From: Mucilaginibacter jinjuensis
Lineage (GTDB): Bacteria; Bacteroidota; Bacteroidia; Sphingobacteriales; Sphingobacteriaceae
Assembly (NCBI RefSeq): GCF_028596025.1
Contig: NZ_CP117167.1
Coordinates: forward strand, 186,001-250,000
Length of the DNA stretch: 64,000 bases
Direction of reading: 5' to 3'
Both the position numbers and the translations under genes were made by a program. Each line of letters starts with the position of its first letter. Position 1 is the first letter of the stretch. Of the stretch, positions 43,498 to 53,118 are shown piece by piece. Below the pieces are notes generated by a model. It saw nothing but the letters and a program-made list of their open reading frames with translations, was not told where the DNA came from and did not search any database.

Positions 43498-44136
43498 ATG
43501 AAAACCATCAAAGATGAATTACAGGATATCATTCTCGGAGATGAACGAATTGGCTCAAATAGCCAGCTCAAAAAAGCCCAAAATTTCCTTAGAGGATATG
43601 CGGAAACAAGCATCTCAACTGAAAAGCAACAGCATTTCAAAAACGAAGAAACAACAGCACTCATAACTTTTGCAACTTCAGAAAGTCTCTTCTATAGCCA
43701 TCTGATTGCTGAAAGTGATTTTATAAGTGAGGGGGCCGAACAAAGGGTTTATAGATTTGATGATGCTCATGTATTAAAGACCAACCAGAGCATGTTTTAT
43801 GAAAGTTGGTATGATTACTTTAATAGCTTACTAATCCATAATTTTTTCTTTCCATCTACTGCTTATACATTTTTAGGGTTCAAAATAATTGGCAATGAAT
43901 TGAATGCTGTAGTTAAACAGGAATTCATTTTATCGAACGAGAATACTAACCTGGAACTTGTAAAAGAATTTCTGGACTACAATGGATTTAAGCAGAAACG
44001 TAACAACGATTACTTTAGTCCTGAAATAGGCTTAATCTTTGAGGATTTACATGACGAAAATGTACTCTCATACAACGGAGTGCTTTATTTTATTGATACA
44101 GTTTTTTATTTAACCCCCGCATTTTATAATAAATAA
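43498..44136 (+). CDS. Polyvalent protein kinase-like domain protein
   Basis: 212 aa, AT-rich. EGAEQRVYRFDDAHVLK resembles a Gly-loop strand and the VLK lysine (K94). EDLHDEN (182-188) corresponds to the catalytic loop with N188, and D200 (YFID) to the metal-binding Asp. This pattern fits the small polyvalent protein kinase domains found on mobile elements and in polymorphic-toxin proteins. It has no signal peptide and no partner gene. The kinase reading is by eye and activity is unproven. It closes the accessory segment after tRNA copy 2. Confidence 0.55.
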   Translation: MKTIKDELQDIILGDERIGSNSQLKKAQNFLRGYAETSISTEKQQHFKNEETTALITFATSESLFYSHLIAESDFISEGAEQRVYRFDDAHVLKTNQSMFYESWYDYFNSLLIHNFFFPSTAYTFLGFKIIGNELNAVVKQEFILSNENTNLELVKEFLDYNGFKQKRNNDYFSPEIGLIFEDLHDENVLSYNGVLYFIDTVFYLTPAFYNK

Positions 44137-44250
44137 CGATACTGTTCTTCTACTAATCCACAATAATTACACCATTGGCTGTACCCATTGGCTTCGCCAG
44201 GATGGTGCATCGAAATGCTATAGCATTAAAGAGACAACTACATTAAACAG

Positions 44251-44281
44251 GAAAGCCTCAAGTTTTTAACTTAAGGCTTTC
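44251..44281. terminator. Bidirectional terminator
   Basis: GAAAGCCTCAAG / CTTAAGGCTTTC with a 7-nt loop (one mismatch), between the convergent kinase-like and AHSA1 genes. Confidence 0.7.
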
Positions 44282-44303
44282 TCGTTTAAATTATTAAAGA
44301 CGG

Positions 44304-44717
44304 TTAATGTGCTTCCGTATAATCTTTAAAGTTATTCAATATGGCCTGCCAGCCGTTTTTCTGCATTTCGGGCGAGTTTTGATTCTCAGCATCAAACGTT
44401 ACGGTAACTTCGGTTTGGTTACCATTTGGCTCGAATACAACCGTTACCTGCCTGCCATCAGGGATGGTATAGGTAAAAGATTTGCCCTCCACAATTTCAT
44501 CATAAATAGCCTCGAAGTCAAAGCCGAAACTTCCATCTTTGGCTTCCATTCGTGCGGCGTATTTTCCGCCTATCCGCATATCATTTGATGCAGACGGGCA
44601 TTGCCATGATGGATCGGCAAAGTTCCATTGGGTAATATGCTCTGGCTGGGTGTAATAATCCCAGGCTTTCTTTACGTCTGCATTTATGATTGCCGTAATT
44701 GTGATCTTATTACTCAT
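44304..44717 (-). CDS. AHSA1-family SRPBCC protein (1)
   Basis: 137 aa. ITITAIINADVKKAWDYYTQPEHITQWNFA is the standard start of AHSA1/SRPBCC hydrophobic-cavity proteins; FEPNGNQTEVTVTFDAE near the end completes the fold. The ligand is unknown. It starts 6 nt after the stop of the next AHSA1 gene and belongs to the ArsR operon. Confidence 0.82.
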   Translation of the reverse strand: MSNKITITAIINADVKKAWDYYTQPEHITQWNFADPSWQCPSASNDMRIGGKYAARMEAKDGSFGFDFEAIYDEIVEGKSFTYTIPDGRQVTVVFEPNGNQTEVTVTFDAENQNSPEMQKNGWQAILNNFKDYTEAH

Positions 44718-44723
44718 GTTCTC

Positions 44724-45227
44724 TTACTTTGTTAAGGTTAATAATAATTCATCCAGTTTCTCAAGGGTGGCCGTCATGCCTTGTTCCATGCCCATATTAA
44801 TAACCGTTTCCAGGTCTGAGAGCGATTTGTAAGTTACCACGGTTTCAACCAAAGCGTTTTCGCCTTTGTCTGTAAAGGTTACAACCCATTCTGCACGGGG
44901 CAGGTCTGTATTGATTTCACCTTCGGCATTACTGAAAGCATCGGTAGAGGTATAGTAGTCAATTGGTTGTATCTTCAAATATTCGGTATAGCCCCAATAT
45001 TCTGTGCCGTTGGGCTCAATCATGGCATAATGCCAGTGGCCGCCTTCGCTAAAGTCCATCGACTTGGTTTTGGTGGTAAAAGGCTTGGGCGCAAACCATT
45101 GGTCAAGCAGATCGCTTTTGGTGTAGCAGTCCCAAACCAACTGGCGGCCGGCTAAGAACTCACGCGTTATGGTTAGCGTGTTTTTTACCTTATCGGCTAC
45201 AAAGTCGAATTGTAAATTGTGTTTCAT
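44724..45227 (-). CDS. AHSA1-family SRPBCC protein (2)
   Basis: 167 aa. LTITREFLAGRQLVWDCYTKSDLLDQWFAP is typical; GGHWHYAMIEPNGTEYWGY and VVTFTDKGENALVETVVTYKS follow in the usual order. Its start overlaps the ArsR stop codon (base 45227), so translation is probably coupled. ArsR plus AHSA1 pairs are common; the signal molecule is unknown. Confidence 0.85.
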   Translation of the reverse strand: MKHNLQFDFVADKVKNTLTITREFLAGRQLVWDCYTKSDLLDQWFAPKPFTTKTKSMDFSEGGHWHYAMIEPNGTEYWGYTEYLKIQPIDYYTSTDAFSNAEGEINTDLPRAEWVVTFTDKGENALVETVVTYKSLSDLETVINMGMEQGMTATLEKLDELLLTLTK

Positions 45228-45544
45228 TATTTCCCTTTTTTAATTGTTGATAAAAGTTCGTCGAGTTGCTCGAAACGGCTTTCCCAGATCTGCCTGAATT
45301 GCTCCAACCACTTATCAATCTCCTTCATTTTATCAATTTCAAGCTGGTAATAAATTTCCCGGCCCTGGTGCTCCGGCTTTACCAATTCGCACTCGGTCAG
45401 TATCCTTAAATGCTTTGAAACTGCCTGCCGTGTGGTATCAAAATGCTCGGCAATGGCATTAGGCGTCATGGCCTGTATGGCAATTAAAGCAATAATGGCC
45501 CGGCGAGTAGGGTCGGCAATGGCCTGGAAAATATCTCTTCTCAT
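45227..45544 (-). CDS. ArsR-family transcriptional regulator
   Basis: 105 aa winged helix: [20 protein letters not shown], then [21 protein letters not shown] as the recognition helix and [19 protein letters not shown]. No CxC metal site is present, so it is a metal-independent type, as usual for those paired with AHSA1 proteins. First gene of the three-gene unit and probably its repressor. Confidence 0.9.
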   Translation of the reverse strand: MRRDIFQAIADPTRRAIIALIAIQAMTPNAIAEHFDTTRQAVSKHLRILTECELVKPEHQGREIYYQLEIDKMKEIDKWLEQFRQIWESRFEQLDELLSTIKKGK

Positions 45545-45563
45545 GGGGTATTAATTAAAAAAA

Positions 45564-45944
45564 CTATTTTCTGATCATCGGCAGGTATTTCTCCCTGTTG
45601 TCGATAATTACCCAAAGCAGAATCGCGATCAGTACAAAAACAATGGGTAAACCTGATGGGGCCGTGTTGATGTTGGCTAATAGAATACCGGTTAAAACAG
45701 GCAAAATAACGATAGCGCCAAGCGGCCTGGTGCGCGGGATGATGAATAATAAACCACCAATAACTTCAATAGCGCCTACCAGCGGCAGAAGCCAGCCTAT
45801 TTCTTTATAGGCAGCCATTACTTTCACCATGTTTTCGGGCATATCTTTAGGCATGGGCATGTAGTGGAGAAACTTGTCTAAACCGGCGTTGATAAACATT
45901 AAGCCCATTAAGAGGCATAAAACAAACTGAATTTTACTTTTCAT
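45564..45944 (-). CDS. DoxX family membrane protein
   Basis: 126 aa, four helices: FVLCLLMGLMFINAGLDKFLHYM at the start, IGWLLPLVGAIEVIGGLLFII in the middle, and two more helices. It lies 19 bp upstream of the ArsR gene on the same strand, so it may begin the operon. Confidence 0.8.
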   Translation of the reverse strand: MKSKIQFVLCLLMGLMFINAGLDKFLHYMPMPKDMPENMVKVMAAYKEIGWLLPLVGAIEVIGGLLFIIPRTRPLGAIVILPVLTGILLANINTAPSGLPIVFVLIAILLWVIIDNREKYLPMIRK

Positions 45945-46086
45945 AATAATTGATTTAAATAAGGAATGTTTGGTTATTCAAATATACGCAACCGTTTGGT
46001 TTCTCAAAATTTATTTTGTGATTTTTTTGAAATCAAAATCGTGGTTTACAGATGCGCATTCACTCAAATTTAATATGTTTGGGCTT

Positions 46087-47367
46087 ATGAATCAGCAAGC
46101 TGCCCCTGCAAATCCTGTAAGCCGTATCCTTACCGCAAGCCTTATAGGTACCACTATTGAGTTTTTCGACTTTTATATTTATGCTACTGCTGCGGTACTG
46201 GTATTCCCTAAATTGTTTTTCCCTGCGGGCGATGCTACTTCGGCCACGCTGGAATCTCTGGCTACTTTTGCACTGGCCTTTTTTGCACGGCCGTTGGGGG
46301 CTGCTTTATTCGGCCATTTTGGTGACCGTAAAGGCCGTAAGGCAACGCTGGTTGCAGCTTTAATGACCATGGGGCCATCAACAGTTGCCATAGGTTTATT
46401 GCCGGGTTATGCATCCATTGGTATTGCAGCTCCGATATTATTGGCTTTATTCCGTTTTGGGCAAGGTTTAGGCCTGGGTGGCGAATGGGGCGGCGCCGTA
46501 TTACTGGCTACCGAAAATGCCCCTGCACATAAAAAAGCCTGGTATGGTATGTTCCCGCAATTGGGCGCACCAATAGGCTTCCTTTTATCGAGCAGTATAT
46601 TTTTTGTGCTGAGTAAAACCATGAGCGAGGCTGATTTTATTGGTTACGGCTGGCGCATACCGTTTATTGCCAGTGCCCTGCTGGTTTGGGTTGGTTTATA
46701 CGTGCGGACTAAAATATCAGAAACACCTGATTTTGTGAAGATCATCGACAATAATGAACGATCGAAAGTGCCTTTTGCCGACGTTTTCACTAAACATACC
46801 GCAGCCATTACACTGGGCACGCTGGCTACCGTTACCACCTTCCTGCTGTTTTATTTGATGACGGTGTTTACGCTAAGCTGGGGTACTTCGGCACTGCACT
46901 ATACTAAAAGTAACTTCCTGATTATACAGATGATCTCAATGCTGTTTTTCGGCCTGGGCATCCCGCTATCGGCTGTACTGGCTGATAAATATGGCCGTAA
47001 CAAAATGCTGATTGTAGCTACCATCCTTATCATGGCTTTTGGGCTTGTTTTTGCTCCTTTATTTACCACGGGCAGTTTGGTTACCACAGCGATGTTCCTG
47101 GCAATAGGTATGTTTCTGATGGGATTAACTTATGGGCCGATAGGTACTGCACTGGCGGGCATTTTCCCGGCATCGGTACGGTATACCGGGGCTTCACTGG
47201 CCTTTACGTTAGCGGGTATCCTGGGTGCTTCGCTTACACCTTATATGGCAACAACATTAGCTCACAATTATGGGCTGGCTTATGTGGGTTATTATTTAAC
47301 TGCAGCTTCTACAGTTACACTGTTGGCTTTACTGGGAGCTGGGAAACTGATGAAGCAGCAGGCATAA
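46087..47367 (+). CDS. MHS-family MFS transporter
   Basis: 426 aa from the ATG at 46087; the frame is open upstream, with another ATG at 46075. Twelve helices. SLIGTTIEFFDFYIYATAAVLVFPKLFF is the MHS signature, then GDRKGRK in loop 2-3 and RFGQGLGLGGEWGGAVL. Family members carry carboxylates or betaines with protons or sodium. The substrate is not inferable. Confidence 0.88.
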   Translation: MNQQAAPANPVSRILTASLIGTTIEFFDFYIYATAAVLVFPKLFFPAGDATSATLESLATFALAFFARPLGAALFGHFGDRKGRKATLVAALMTMGPSTVAIGLLPGYASIGIAAPILLALFRFGQGLGLGGEWGGAVLLATENAPAHKKAWYGMFPQLGAPIGFLLSSSIFFVLSKTMSEADFIGYGWRIPFIASALLVWVGLYVRTKISETPDFVKIIDNNERSKVPFADVFTKHTAAITLGTLATVTTFLLFYLMTVFTLSWGTSALHYTKSNFLIIQMISMLFFGLGIPLSAVLADKYGRNKMLIVATILIMAFGLVFAPLFTTGSLVTTAMFLAIGMFLMGLTYGPIGTALAGIFPASVRYTGASLAFTLAGILGASLTPYMATTLAHNYGLAYVGYYLTAASTVTLLALLGAGKLMKQQA

Positions 47368-47387
47368 TAAGCACGGCATAATAACGC

Positions 47388-48890
47388 TTAATTTGCCCTT
47401 AATTTCTTTAGCGCTTCTTTGCTTTCATTGTCGTTGGGTGCTAATTCAAGGGCTTTTTGATACGCGGTTATTGCTTTTTCTTTATTACCGTATTCGGCTT
47501 CTGTTAAAGCATAATCTTTTAAAGCACCCGCACTTTGAGGGAACAACTTAACATGCATTTCGCAAACGGCCAGGGCATTATTTTTCAGTCCCGCCCGGCG
47601 GAACTCCAATGATGCACGATTAAATTCATTTTCATTGGCAGCATATTTTGCAGTATCTGCATATAATTTCCGGAGCCGGTCATTGGCATACTCCCTGCCA
47701 TTTTTATAAAGATCCTGCGCATAAATAAACGCCAGCGCAGCATGGTAACGAATTGCCGGGCCATTGAACATATCAATTGCTTTGAGATCATTAAACGGGT
47801 TACATTTTACATTATGCAATACAACCAGGTATTGGTGCCGGTCGATATTATTGGCCATAAAGCTGATCGTTCCCGGGTTAGCACCAGATCCCCACACAAT
47901 TTTCCCATGCGATGTATCTTTAAAAATAAACCAGCCCAATCCACAATAAGTCAGGTCGAACGGTTGTGCCTTTTGGCCGTTATTCAGTTGATAAGGGGTG
48001 TAAGCTTCTTTTAGTGTTTCCGGCTTCAATAATTTGCCCGCGTCAAGCGCAGCGTTAAAATGCAGCATGTCTTCTGCCGTACTTATAATCCCTCCGCCAC
48101 CGGTTTCCAATGCAAGGTTATAGGTCCACTCGCGCCAGTCGCTCAGGGTATCTACAAACTGTAGCTTCATTTCATAATGGTTGTTATACTGGTAATTGCG
48201 GGTGCGCTTTAGTTCATGTTTTTGCGCCATAGAAGTTTGCACGTAACTATGATCCATACCGGCTGGTTTAAAAATATGGTCGCGGGTATAAGTGGCTAAG
48301 GTCTGACCGCTTAGCTTTTCAACCAATAGACCTAAAAGATGGTAGCCAGCACTTGAATATCCCCATTGTTCGCCCGGCTGAAACTTTAGTTTATGGCTGC
48401 GACTGTAGTTTATAACATTTTGCAGATCATCATGAATAGTGAATTGTTTGTCATGATTTTTGGTCAGTGCCGAATCAACCAGTTCTTCAATATCAGGCAA
48501 GCCCGAGGTATGTGATAACAGGTGCCGGATGGTAATGGCCGGATAAGGAAAGCCGGGAAAATAATGCTGAAATGGATCATCCAGTTTAATTAAGCCTTGA
48601 TCTTTTAATTGCAAAACAGCTACAGCCGTAAATAATTTCGACACCGAAGCCAGTTCAAATTGCGAATCTCTGTTATTAAGCTTTTGGGCAGCCGCATCCG
48701 CAAATCCAAAAGAACGTTGATATATAACCTTTCCGTTTTCGGCAGCAGCCACGTTACCTGTCATTTCATGATCTTCGTGAAGGGCCTGGTAATATTGGTC
48801 GAACTTTTCGGCAACAGACTGAGCAGAAACGTTAACAGGGGCTGTTTGCATCAGGATAACAGCAGCAAAAATTGCAGAAATAATGCGCAT
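47388..48890 (-). CDS. Beta-lactamase-like serine hydrolase with TPR tail
   Basis: 500 aa. Signal peptide 1-24 (ending VSAQ). Ser82-x-x-Lys85 (ELASVSKLF) and Tyr178 (WGYSSAGYH) mark the class-C/PBP-like domain, with HTSGLPD typical. The last 100 residues form TPR helices (AKYAANENEFNRASLEF, ALTEAEYGNKEKAITAYQKAL). This fusion is frequent in Bacteroidota; activity is probably esterase- or peptidase-like. Convergent with the MHS transporter. Confidence 0.85.
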   Translation of the reverse strand: MRIISAIFAAVILMQTAPVNVSAQSVAEKFDQYYQALHEDHEMTGNVAAAENGKVIYQRSFGFADAAAQKLNNRDSQFELASVSKLFTAVAVLQLKDQGLIKLDDPFQHYFPGFPYPAITIRHLLSHTSGLPDIEELVDSALTKNHDKQFTIHDDLQNVINYSRSHKLKFQPGEQWGYSSAGYHLLGLLVEKLSGQTLATYTRDHIFKPAGMDHSYVQTSMAQKHELKRTRNYQYNNHYEMKLQFVDTLSDWREWTYNLALETGGGGIISTAEDMLHFNAALDAGKLLKPETLKEAYTPYQLNNGQKAQPFDLTYCGLGWFIFKDTSHGKIVWGSGANPGTISFMANNIDRHQYLVVLHNVKCNPFNDLKAIDMFNGPAIRYHAALAFIYAQDLYKNGREYANDRLRKLYADTAKYAANENEFNRASLEFRRAGLKNNALAVCEMHVKLFPQSAGALKDYALTEAEYGNKEKAITAYQKALELAPNDNESKEALKKLRAN

Positions 48891-49075
48891 AATTTAAGCT
48901 TGGCTAATGGGTTATAAGATCATTGATTACAATATTATGCCACAATTATAAATAGCTAATAATCAGTGTATTAATAAAATACATCTAAGCACAAAATGTT
49001 CGTAATCATTACATCTGCAGTACGGAAACGTTACACGCTTAAATATATTAGAGAAACTATTTTTTGTGAGGATTA

Positions 49076-49693
49076 ATGTATATTGAGCCAGTAATATCCC
49101 CATACAGCCCTGTGATCATCAATAAACTTCTTTCTAGTTTCGACAATTATCTGCCGCTTAATGAAGCAGAAAGAGAAGACCTTGCGGGGCGGGTTATTGA
49201 GCGGAAGATTAAACGCCGCCAATTCATCCTGCAGGAAAATGATGTTTGCAAGCATTACACTTTTGTGGCCGAGGGTTGTTTCAAGAAGTTCCAGGTGGAC
49301 GATAAGGGCACAGAACATAACCTGCAATTTGCTGCCGAGGGCGACTGGCTGATGGAGATCGACAGCTTTTATTTTGACAAACCCAGCCGGGTTTATATCG
49401 AGGCCATTGAGCCTTCGGTTATTTTCCAGATCAACAAACCTAATTTATTCTATCTGTTTACCAACAACCCCAAGTTCGACCGCAATTTCAGGGTTATTGT
49501 AGAGAACCGTTTTGTTGAACTGGAGAACCGCGTTTTACAAGCCATCAGTTCTACTGCCGAAGAACGATACCTTGCCTTCATTAAGCAATACCCACATCTT
49601 TTGTCGAGGCTCCCCAATACGCAAATCGCCTCATACCTGGGCATTACGCCCGAATTTTTAAGTAAGGTGCGTAAAGATCTTTCCAGAAAATAG
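49076..49693 (+). CDS. Crp/Fnr-family transcriptional regulator 2
   Basis: 205 aa. Barrel domain: RRQFILQENDVCKHYTFVAEGCFKKFQVD and EHNLQFAAEGDWL. C-terminal helix-turn-helix: SRLPNTQIASYLGITPEFLSKVRKD. Effector binding residues are not recognised. It is 100 bp upstream of the hydrolase operon on the same strand, which it may control. Confidence 0.88.
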   Translation: MYIEPVISPYSPVIINKLLSSFDNYLPLNEAEREDLAGRVIERKIKRRQFILQENDVCKHYTFVAEGCFKKFQVDDKGTEHNLQFAAEGDWLMEIDSFYFDKPSRVYIEAIEPSVIFQINKPNLFYLFTNNPKFDRNFRVIVENRFVELENRVLQAISSTAEERYLAFIKQYPHLLSRLPNTQIASYLGITPEFLSKVRKDLSRK

Positions 49694-49797
49694 CACTTAC
49701 CCTTAATCTACATTAAGGGTATTTCTTAAGCTACTTTATAGGCTATCCCGGCTGTTAGCGGCCATCTTTGTGTTGTTACAACTTAATAACTCAAAGC

Positions 49798-50658
49798 ATG
49801 AACGAGATACAAAACCGGAGAAATTTCTTCGATAGCTTAGGTCAAAATTATCCTGAAAACAAATCGGTAGAGATACAGCACGCTTTAATAAATGGCGTAA
49901 GCTGCTACTGGTTTATCCCCGAAAAGGAAGTTACCAATAAGATTATTGTACACCTGCATGGCGGTGCTTTTGTAATGGGTTCTATCCAGTCGTACGGGAG
50001 CATGATCAGTCATTTCAGCGCACAACTGCAAACCCGCATTTTATTTGTGGATTATGCCCTGGCTCCCGAACACCCCTATCCAAACGCCATTAATGACATT
50101 ATGGATGTATATGAACGGTTAATATCCGACTACCCCAACCGTGAAATCATTTTTATGGGCGATAGTGCCGGTGCTGGTTTAACCCTATCCGCCATAGGCA
50201 AAATGGTTCAACAGCAGCTCCAATTACCACAAGGCGTAATGATGATCTCACCATGGATTAACCTCACCTGCGATAATGCCTCGCAGGAAGATAACCGGAC
50301 GATAGACCCTATCTTATCTAAAGAATATTTGTTCGGCAGCGCCAAATTGTATACCGGCGATGTGCCATTCGCCATATCGAGCCCGGAATATATTGAATTT
50401 GATCAGTTTCCACCCACATTAATTATGGTGGGCACTAATGAGGTTTTGTTAGATGACAGCAAAAATTTTTATAACAACATTAAAGGCATACAACCTAACA
50501 CCACCTTAAGCATTTATGAGAGCCAGTTGCATGTATGGCCTTTAGCCAATGTGCATAGCGAAGCTGCACAAAAGGCAATAGCTGAGATGGGGGCCTTTTT
50601 AACAGCCTTACAAAACCCTACATCTACATCAAAAGCAGTAAGCACTTATGAAAAATGA
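49798..50658 (+). CDS. HSL-family alpha/beta hydrolase
   Basis: 286 aa from the ATG at 49798. HGGAFVMG (oxyanion hole), GDSAGAGL (nucleophile) and a His in SQLHVWPL are the hormone-sensitive-lipase family set; Asp lies in EVLLDDS. No signal peptide, so cytosolic. First of three overlapping genes. CATCTTTG upstream is one base off the -7 consensus. Ester substrate unknown. Confidence 0.85.
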   Translation: MNEIQNRRNFFDSLGQNYPENKSVEIQHALINGVSCYWFIPEKEVTNKIIVHLHGGAFVMGSIQSYGSMISHFSAQLQTRILFVDYALAPEHPYPNAINDIMDVYERLISDYPNREIIFMGDSAGAGLTLSAIGKMVQQQLQLPQGVMMISPWINLTCDNASQEDNRTIDPILSKEYLFGSAKLYTGDVPFAISSPEYIEFDQFPPTLIMVGTNEVLLDDSKNFYNNIKGIQPNTTLSIYESQLHVWPLANVHSEAAQKAIAEMGAFLTALQNPTSTSKAVSTYEK

Positions 50659-51364
50659 AAAAACATACGTTTTTATCCCCGGTGGATGGCACGGCGGATG
50701 GGTTTATGACCCGATAACTGAAAACCTGGAAAGGTTAGGGAAAAAGTGCATGGCATTGACTTTACCCGGCCTTGAACAAACGGCCATCCCAAACAGGATC
50801 ATCAATTTAGATACCCATATCCAGTTTGTGGTTGATTTCATTTTGAAGGAAAACCTCAGCGACGTGATATTATGCGGTCACAGTTATGCCGGGCTGGTTA
50901 TTACGGGTGTTGCAGACAAAATTGCGGAAAGGATACATGCGCTTGTTTATATCGATGCCTATATCCCTAAAAATGGTGATTCGTGCTGGAGCCTTACCAG
51001 TGAAGTATACCGGCAACGTTTTGTGGCCGGGGCCGCTAACGATGGTTTCACGGTAGCAGACCGGCCGGGGTCAGATGACCGCAGACGGCCGCATCCGCTG
51101 GCATCATTTATGCAAAGTTTAAAGCTGACGGGTAATTATGAACGCATCCCTAACCGCACATTTATTTACCTGAGTGACTGGGACGATTCGCCCTTTGTTA
51201 AGCAGTATGAGGATTTAAAAGATTCTCCTGATTGGCATGTTGAAACAATACACTGCGCACACAATGTAATGAAAGAGCGCCCGGATGAATTGGTTGATAT
51301 TTTATACAAACTGGAAGACACCTACAAATTAAAACAGGCAGAACTTGCCCATAGACAAATATGA
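50648..51364 (+). CDS. Alpha/beta hydrolase (HNL/esterase type)
   Basis: 238 aa. FIPGGWHGGWVYDPITENLE and LCGHSYAGLVITGV (Ser nucleophile), plus CAHNVMKERPDEL for the His. This resembles the salicylate-esterase/hydroxynitrile-lyase-like branch. It overlaps the upstream gene by 11 nt and the downstream gene by 4 nt (ATGA), which implies tight translational coupling. Confidence 0.85.
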   Translation: MKNEKTYVFIPGGWHGGWVYDPITENLERLGKKCMALTLPGLEQTAIPNRIINLDTHIQFVVDFILKENLSDVILCGHSYAGLVITGVADKIAERIHALVYIDAYIPKNGDSCWSLTSEVYRQRFVAGAANDGFTVADRPGSDDRRRPHPLASFMQSLKLTGNYERIPNRTFIYLSDWDDSPFVKQYEDLKDSPDWHVETIHCAHNVMKERPDELVDILYKLEDTYKLKQAELAHRQI

Positions 51365-52329
51365 AAGCTGCAGTAACCACCAAAGCGGGCACGCCCGAAG
51401 TAATACAGATTGAAGAAAGGCCTATACCAACGGCAAAGGAAGGTTGGGTAGTGATCCGCATCAAAGCATTTGGTTTGAACCGGTCAGAATTATTTACCCG
51501 GCAGGGCCATTCGCCCGATGTTGTATTCCCACGCGTCCAGGGTATAGAGTGCGTAGGGGAAATTGAGGAAGATCCATCACAAACTTATAAAAAAGGCCAG
51601 AAGGTAGCCGCCATTATGGGGGGGCTGGGCCGCAACTTTGATGGCGGCTATGCTGAATATGCGACAGTACCATTAGCCATTGTATTCCCTTTCGAAAGCA
51701 ATTTGCCCTGGGAAACCCTCGGTGCTATACCCGAAATGTTCCAGACCGTATCAGGATCATTAAACGAAGCATTGGAAATTAAGAAAGGTGAAACTTTGCT
51801 GATCCGTGGCGGTACTTCATCTATTGGCATGTTGGCCTGTCAGTTGGCCAAAACTGAAGGACTAACCGTTATTGCCACCACCCGAAATGCAGATAAAGCC
51901 CAGCACCTGAAAGATAACGGCGCCGACTATGTGCTGATTGACAATGGCGATATTAAGGACCAGGTGAAAGGCCTCTACCCTAACGGCGTGGATAAAGTAC
52001 TGGAGCTCATTGGTATTGCCACGCTGAAAGATTCGTTACAATGCATCCGCCCTAAAGGTGTGGTTTGCATGACCGGTATACTGGGCGGCAGCTGGACCCT
52101 GAATGAGTTTACACCTATGGGCGACATCCCTTCTTTAGGCCGGCTCACCGTTTATATGGGCGATGCTGCCAACCTCGACAAAGAGCGGTTGCAAGAATTT
52201 ATTGATGCTGTTGCCGATGGGAAAATCAATCTTAACATCGACAAGGTTTTTAAGCTCGATGAGGTTGCCGAAGCCCATGCTTACATGGAAAGTAACCAGG
52301 CGAAAGGCAAAATTGTGGTGACAATTTAA
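51361..52329 (+). CDS. Zinc-independent alcohol dehydrogenase / quinone oxidoreductase
   Basis: 322 aa. MDR family: AFGLNRSELFTRQGHSP, QGIECVGEIEED, and the NADPH Rossmann loop RGGTSSIGMLACQLAK (about 140). Structural-zinc cysteines are absent, as in quinone oxidoreductases. It overlaps the preceding hydrolase by ATGA. The three-gene unit (two hydrolases and a reductase) suggests ester cleavage and then reduction of a shared substrate; this is inference. Confidence 0.87.
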   Translation: MKAAVTTKAGTPEVIQIEERPIPTAKEGWVVIRIKAFGLNRSELFTRQGHSPDVVFPRVQGIECVGEIEEDPSQTYKKGQKVAAIMGGLGRNFDGGYAEYATVPLAIVFPFESNLPWETLGAIPEMFQTVSGSLNEALEIKKGETLLIRGGTSSIGMLACQLAKTEGLTVIATTRNADKAQHLKDNGADYVLIDNGDIKDQVKGLYPNGVDKVLELIGIATLKDSLQCIRPKGVVCMTGILGGSWTLNEFTPMGDIPSLGRLTVYMGDAANLDKERLQEFIDAVADGKINLNIDKVFKLDEVAEAHAYMESNQAKGKIVVTI

Positions 52330-52458
52330 GTGTTATCCTGCCTGTTGAGAACAAAGCTTCAGAGAGCTATAATTTGAGGCTTTGTTGTTATATTTTGGCT
52401 GAAAACCACAAACTTCTGCATTAAAAATATTACTTATTTTAGGTATATATTTTGAGCC

Positions 52459-53040
52459 ATGAATAAGGAAAATCTCGTCCATTTTTTTCACAATACCAAT
52501 CTGGTTTCCTTATCTACGGCCCATGAAATTGCTGACCGGTTTGCGCATAAGTTCATCCCCAAAAATCAGTTTTTGCTCAGCGAAGGAAAAATATCCGACG
52601 AGTATCTTTTTCTCGAAAAAGGTTACATGCGTGCCTTCGCCCATGACCTGGAGGGTAACGAGGTAAGTACCAATTTTTGCTCGTCGGGGCAGGTGGTGTT
52701 TGAGATCTCGTCCTTCTTCAACCGCACGCGCTCCAAAGAAAACATACAGGCGCTTACCGATTGTGAGGGCTGGTATATCAGCTACCAGCAGTTGAATGAT
52801 CTGTTCCATTCCCTGCCCGAGTTCCGGGAATTTGGCCGGTCAATCCTAGTTAAGGGCTTTGCCGAACTTAAAACCCGCATGCTCGCCATGATCACAGAAA
52901 CGGCCGAAGAGCGTTATGAGGCGTTATTGAAAACCAATCCTGGGATTTTTCAACATGCCCCACTAAAGCATATAGCCTCATATTTGGGCATCACCGATAC
53001 CTCCTTAAGCCGGATCCGGAAGGATTTGTTAAAGAAATAA
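52459..53040 (+). CDS. Crp/Fnr-family transcriptional regulator 3
   Basis: 193 aa. Barrel: KNQFLLSEGKISDEYLFLEKGYMRAF; C-terminal helix-turn-helix HIASYLGITDTSLSRIRKDL. It is closer to the hydrolase-side regulator at 49.1 kb than to that at 32.9 kb in length and end. It precedes the seven-TM protein by 78 bp, which may be its target. Confidence 0.88.
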   Translation: MNKENLVHFFHNTNLVSLSTAHEIADRFAHKFIPKNQFLLSEGKISDEYLFLEKGYMRAFAHDLEGNEVSTNFCSSGQVVFEISSFFNRTRSKENIQALTDCEGWYISYQQLNDLFHSLPEFREFGRSILVKGFAELKTRMLAMITETAEERYEALLKTNPGIFQHAPLKHIASYLGITDTSLSRIRKDLLKK

Positions 53041-53118
53041 CACCGGTTCATTTCTTGCCAAATGGCAAGATGCTACCGTTTTAAATGCTGTTCCTTTGGT
53101 TTATAAATCAATCAACAA

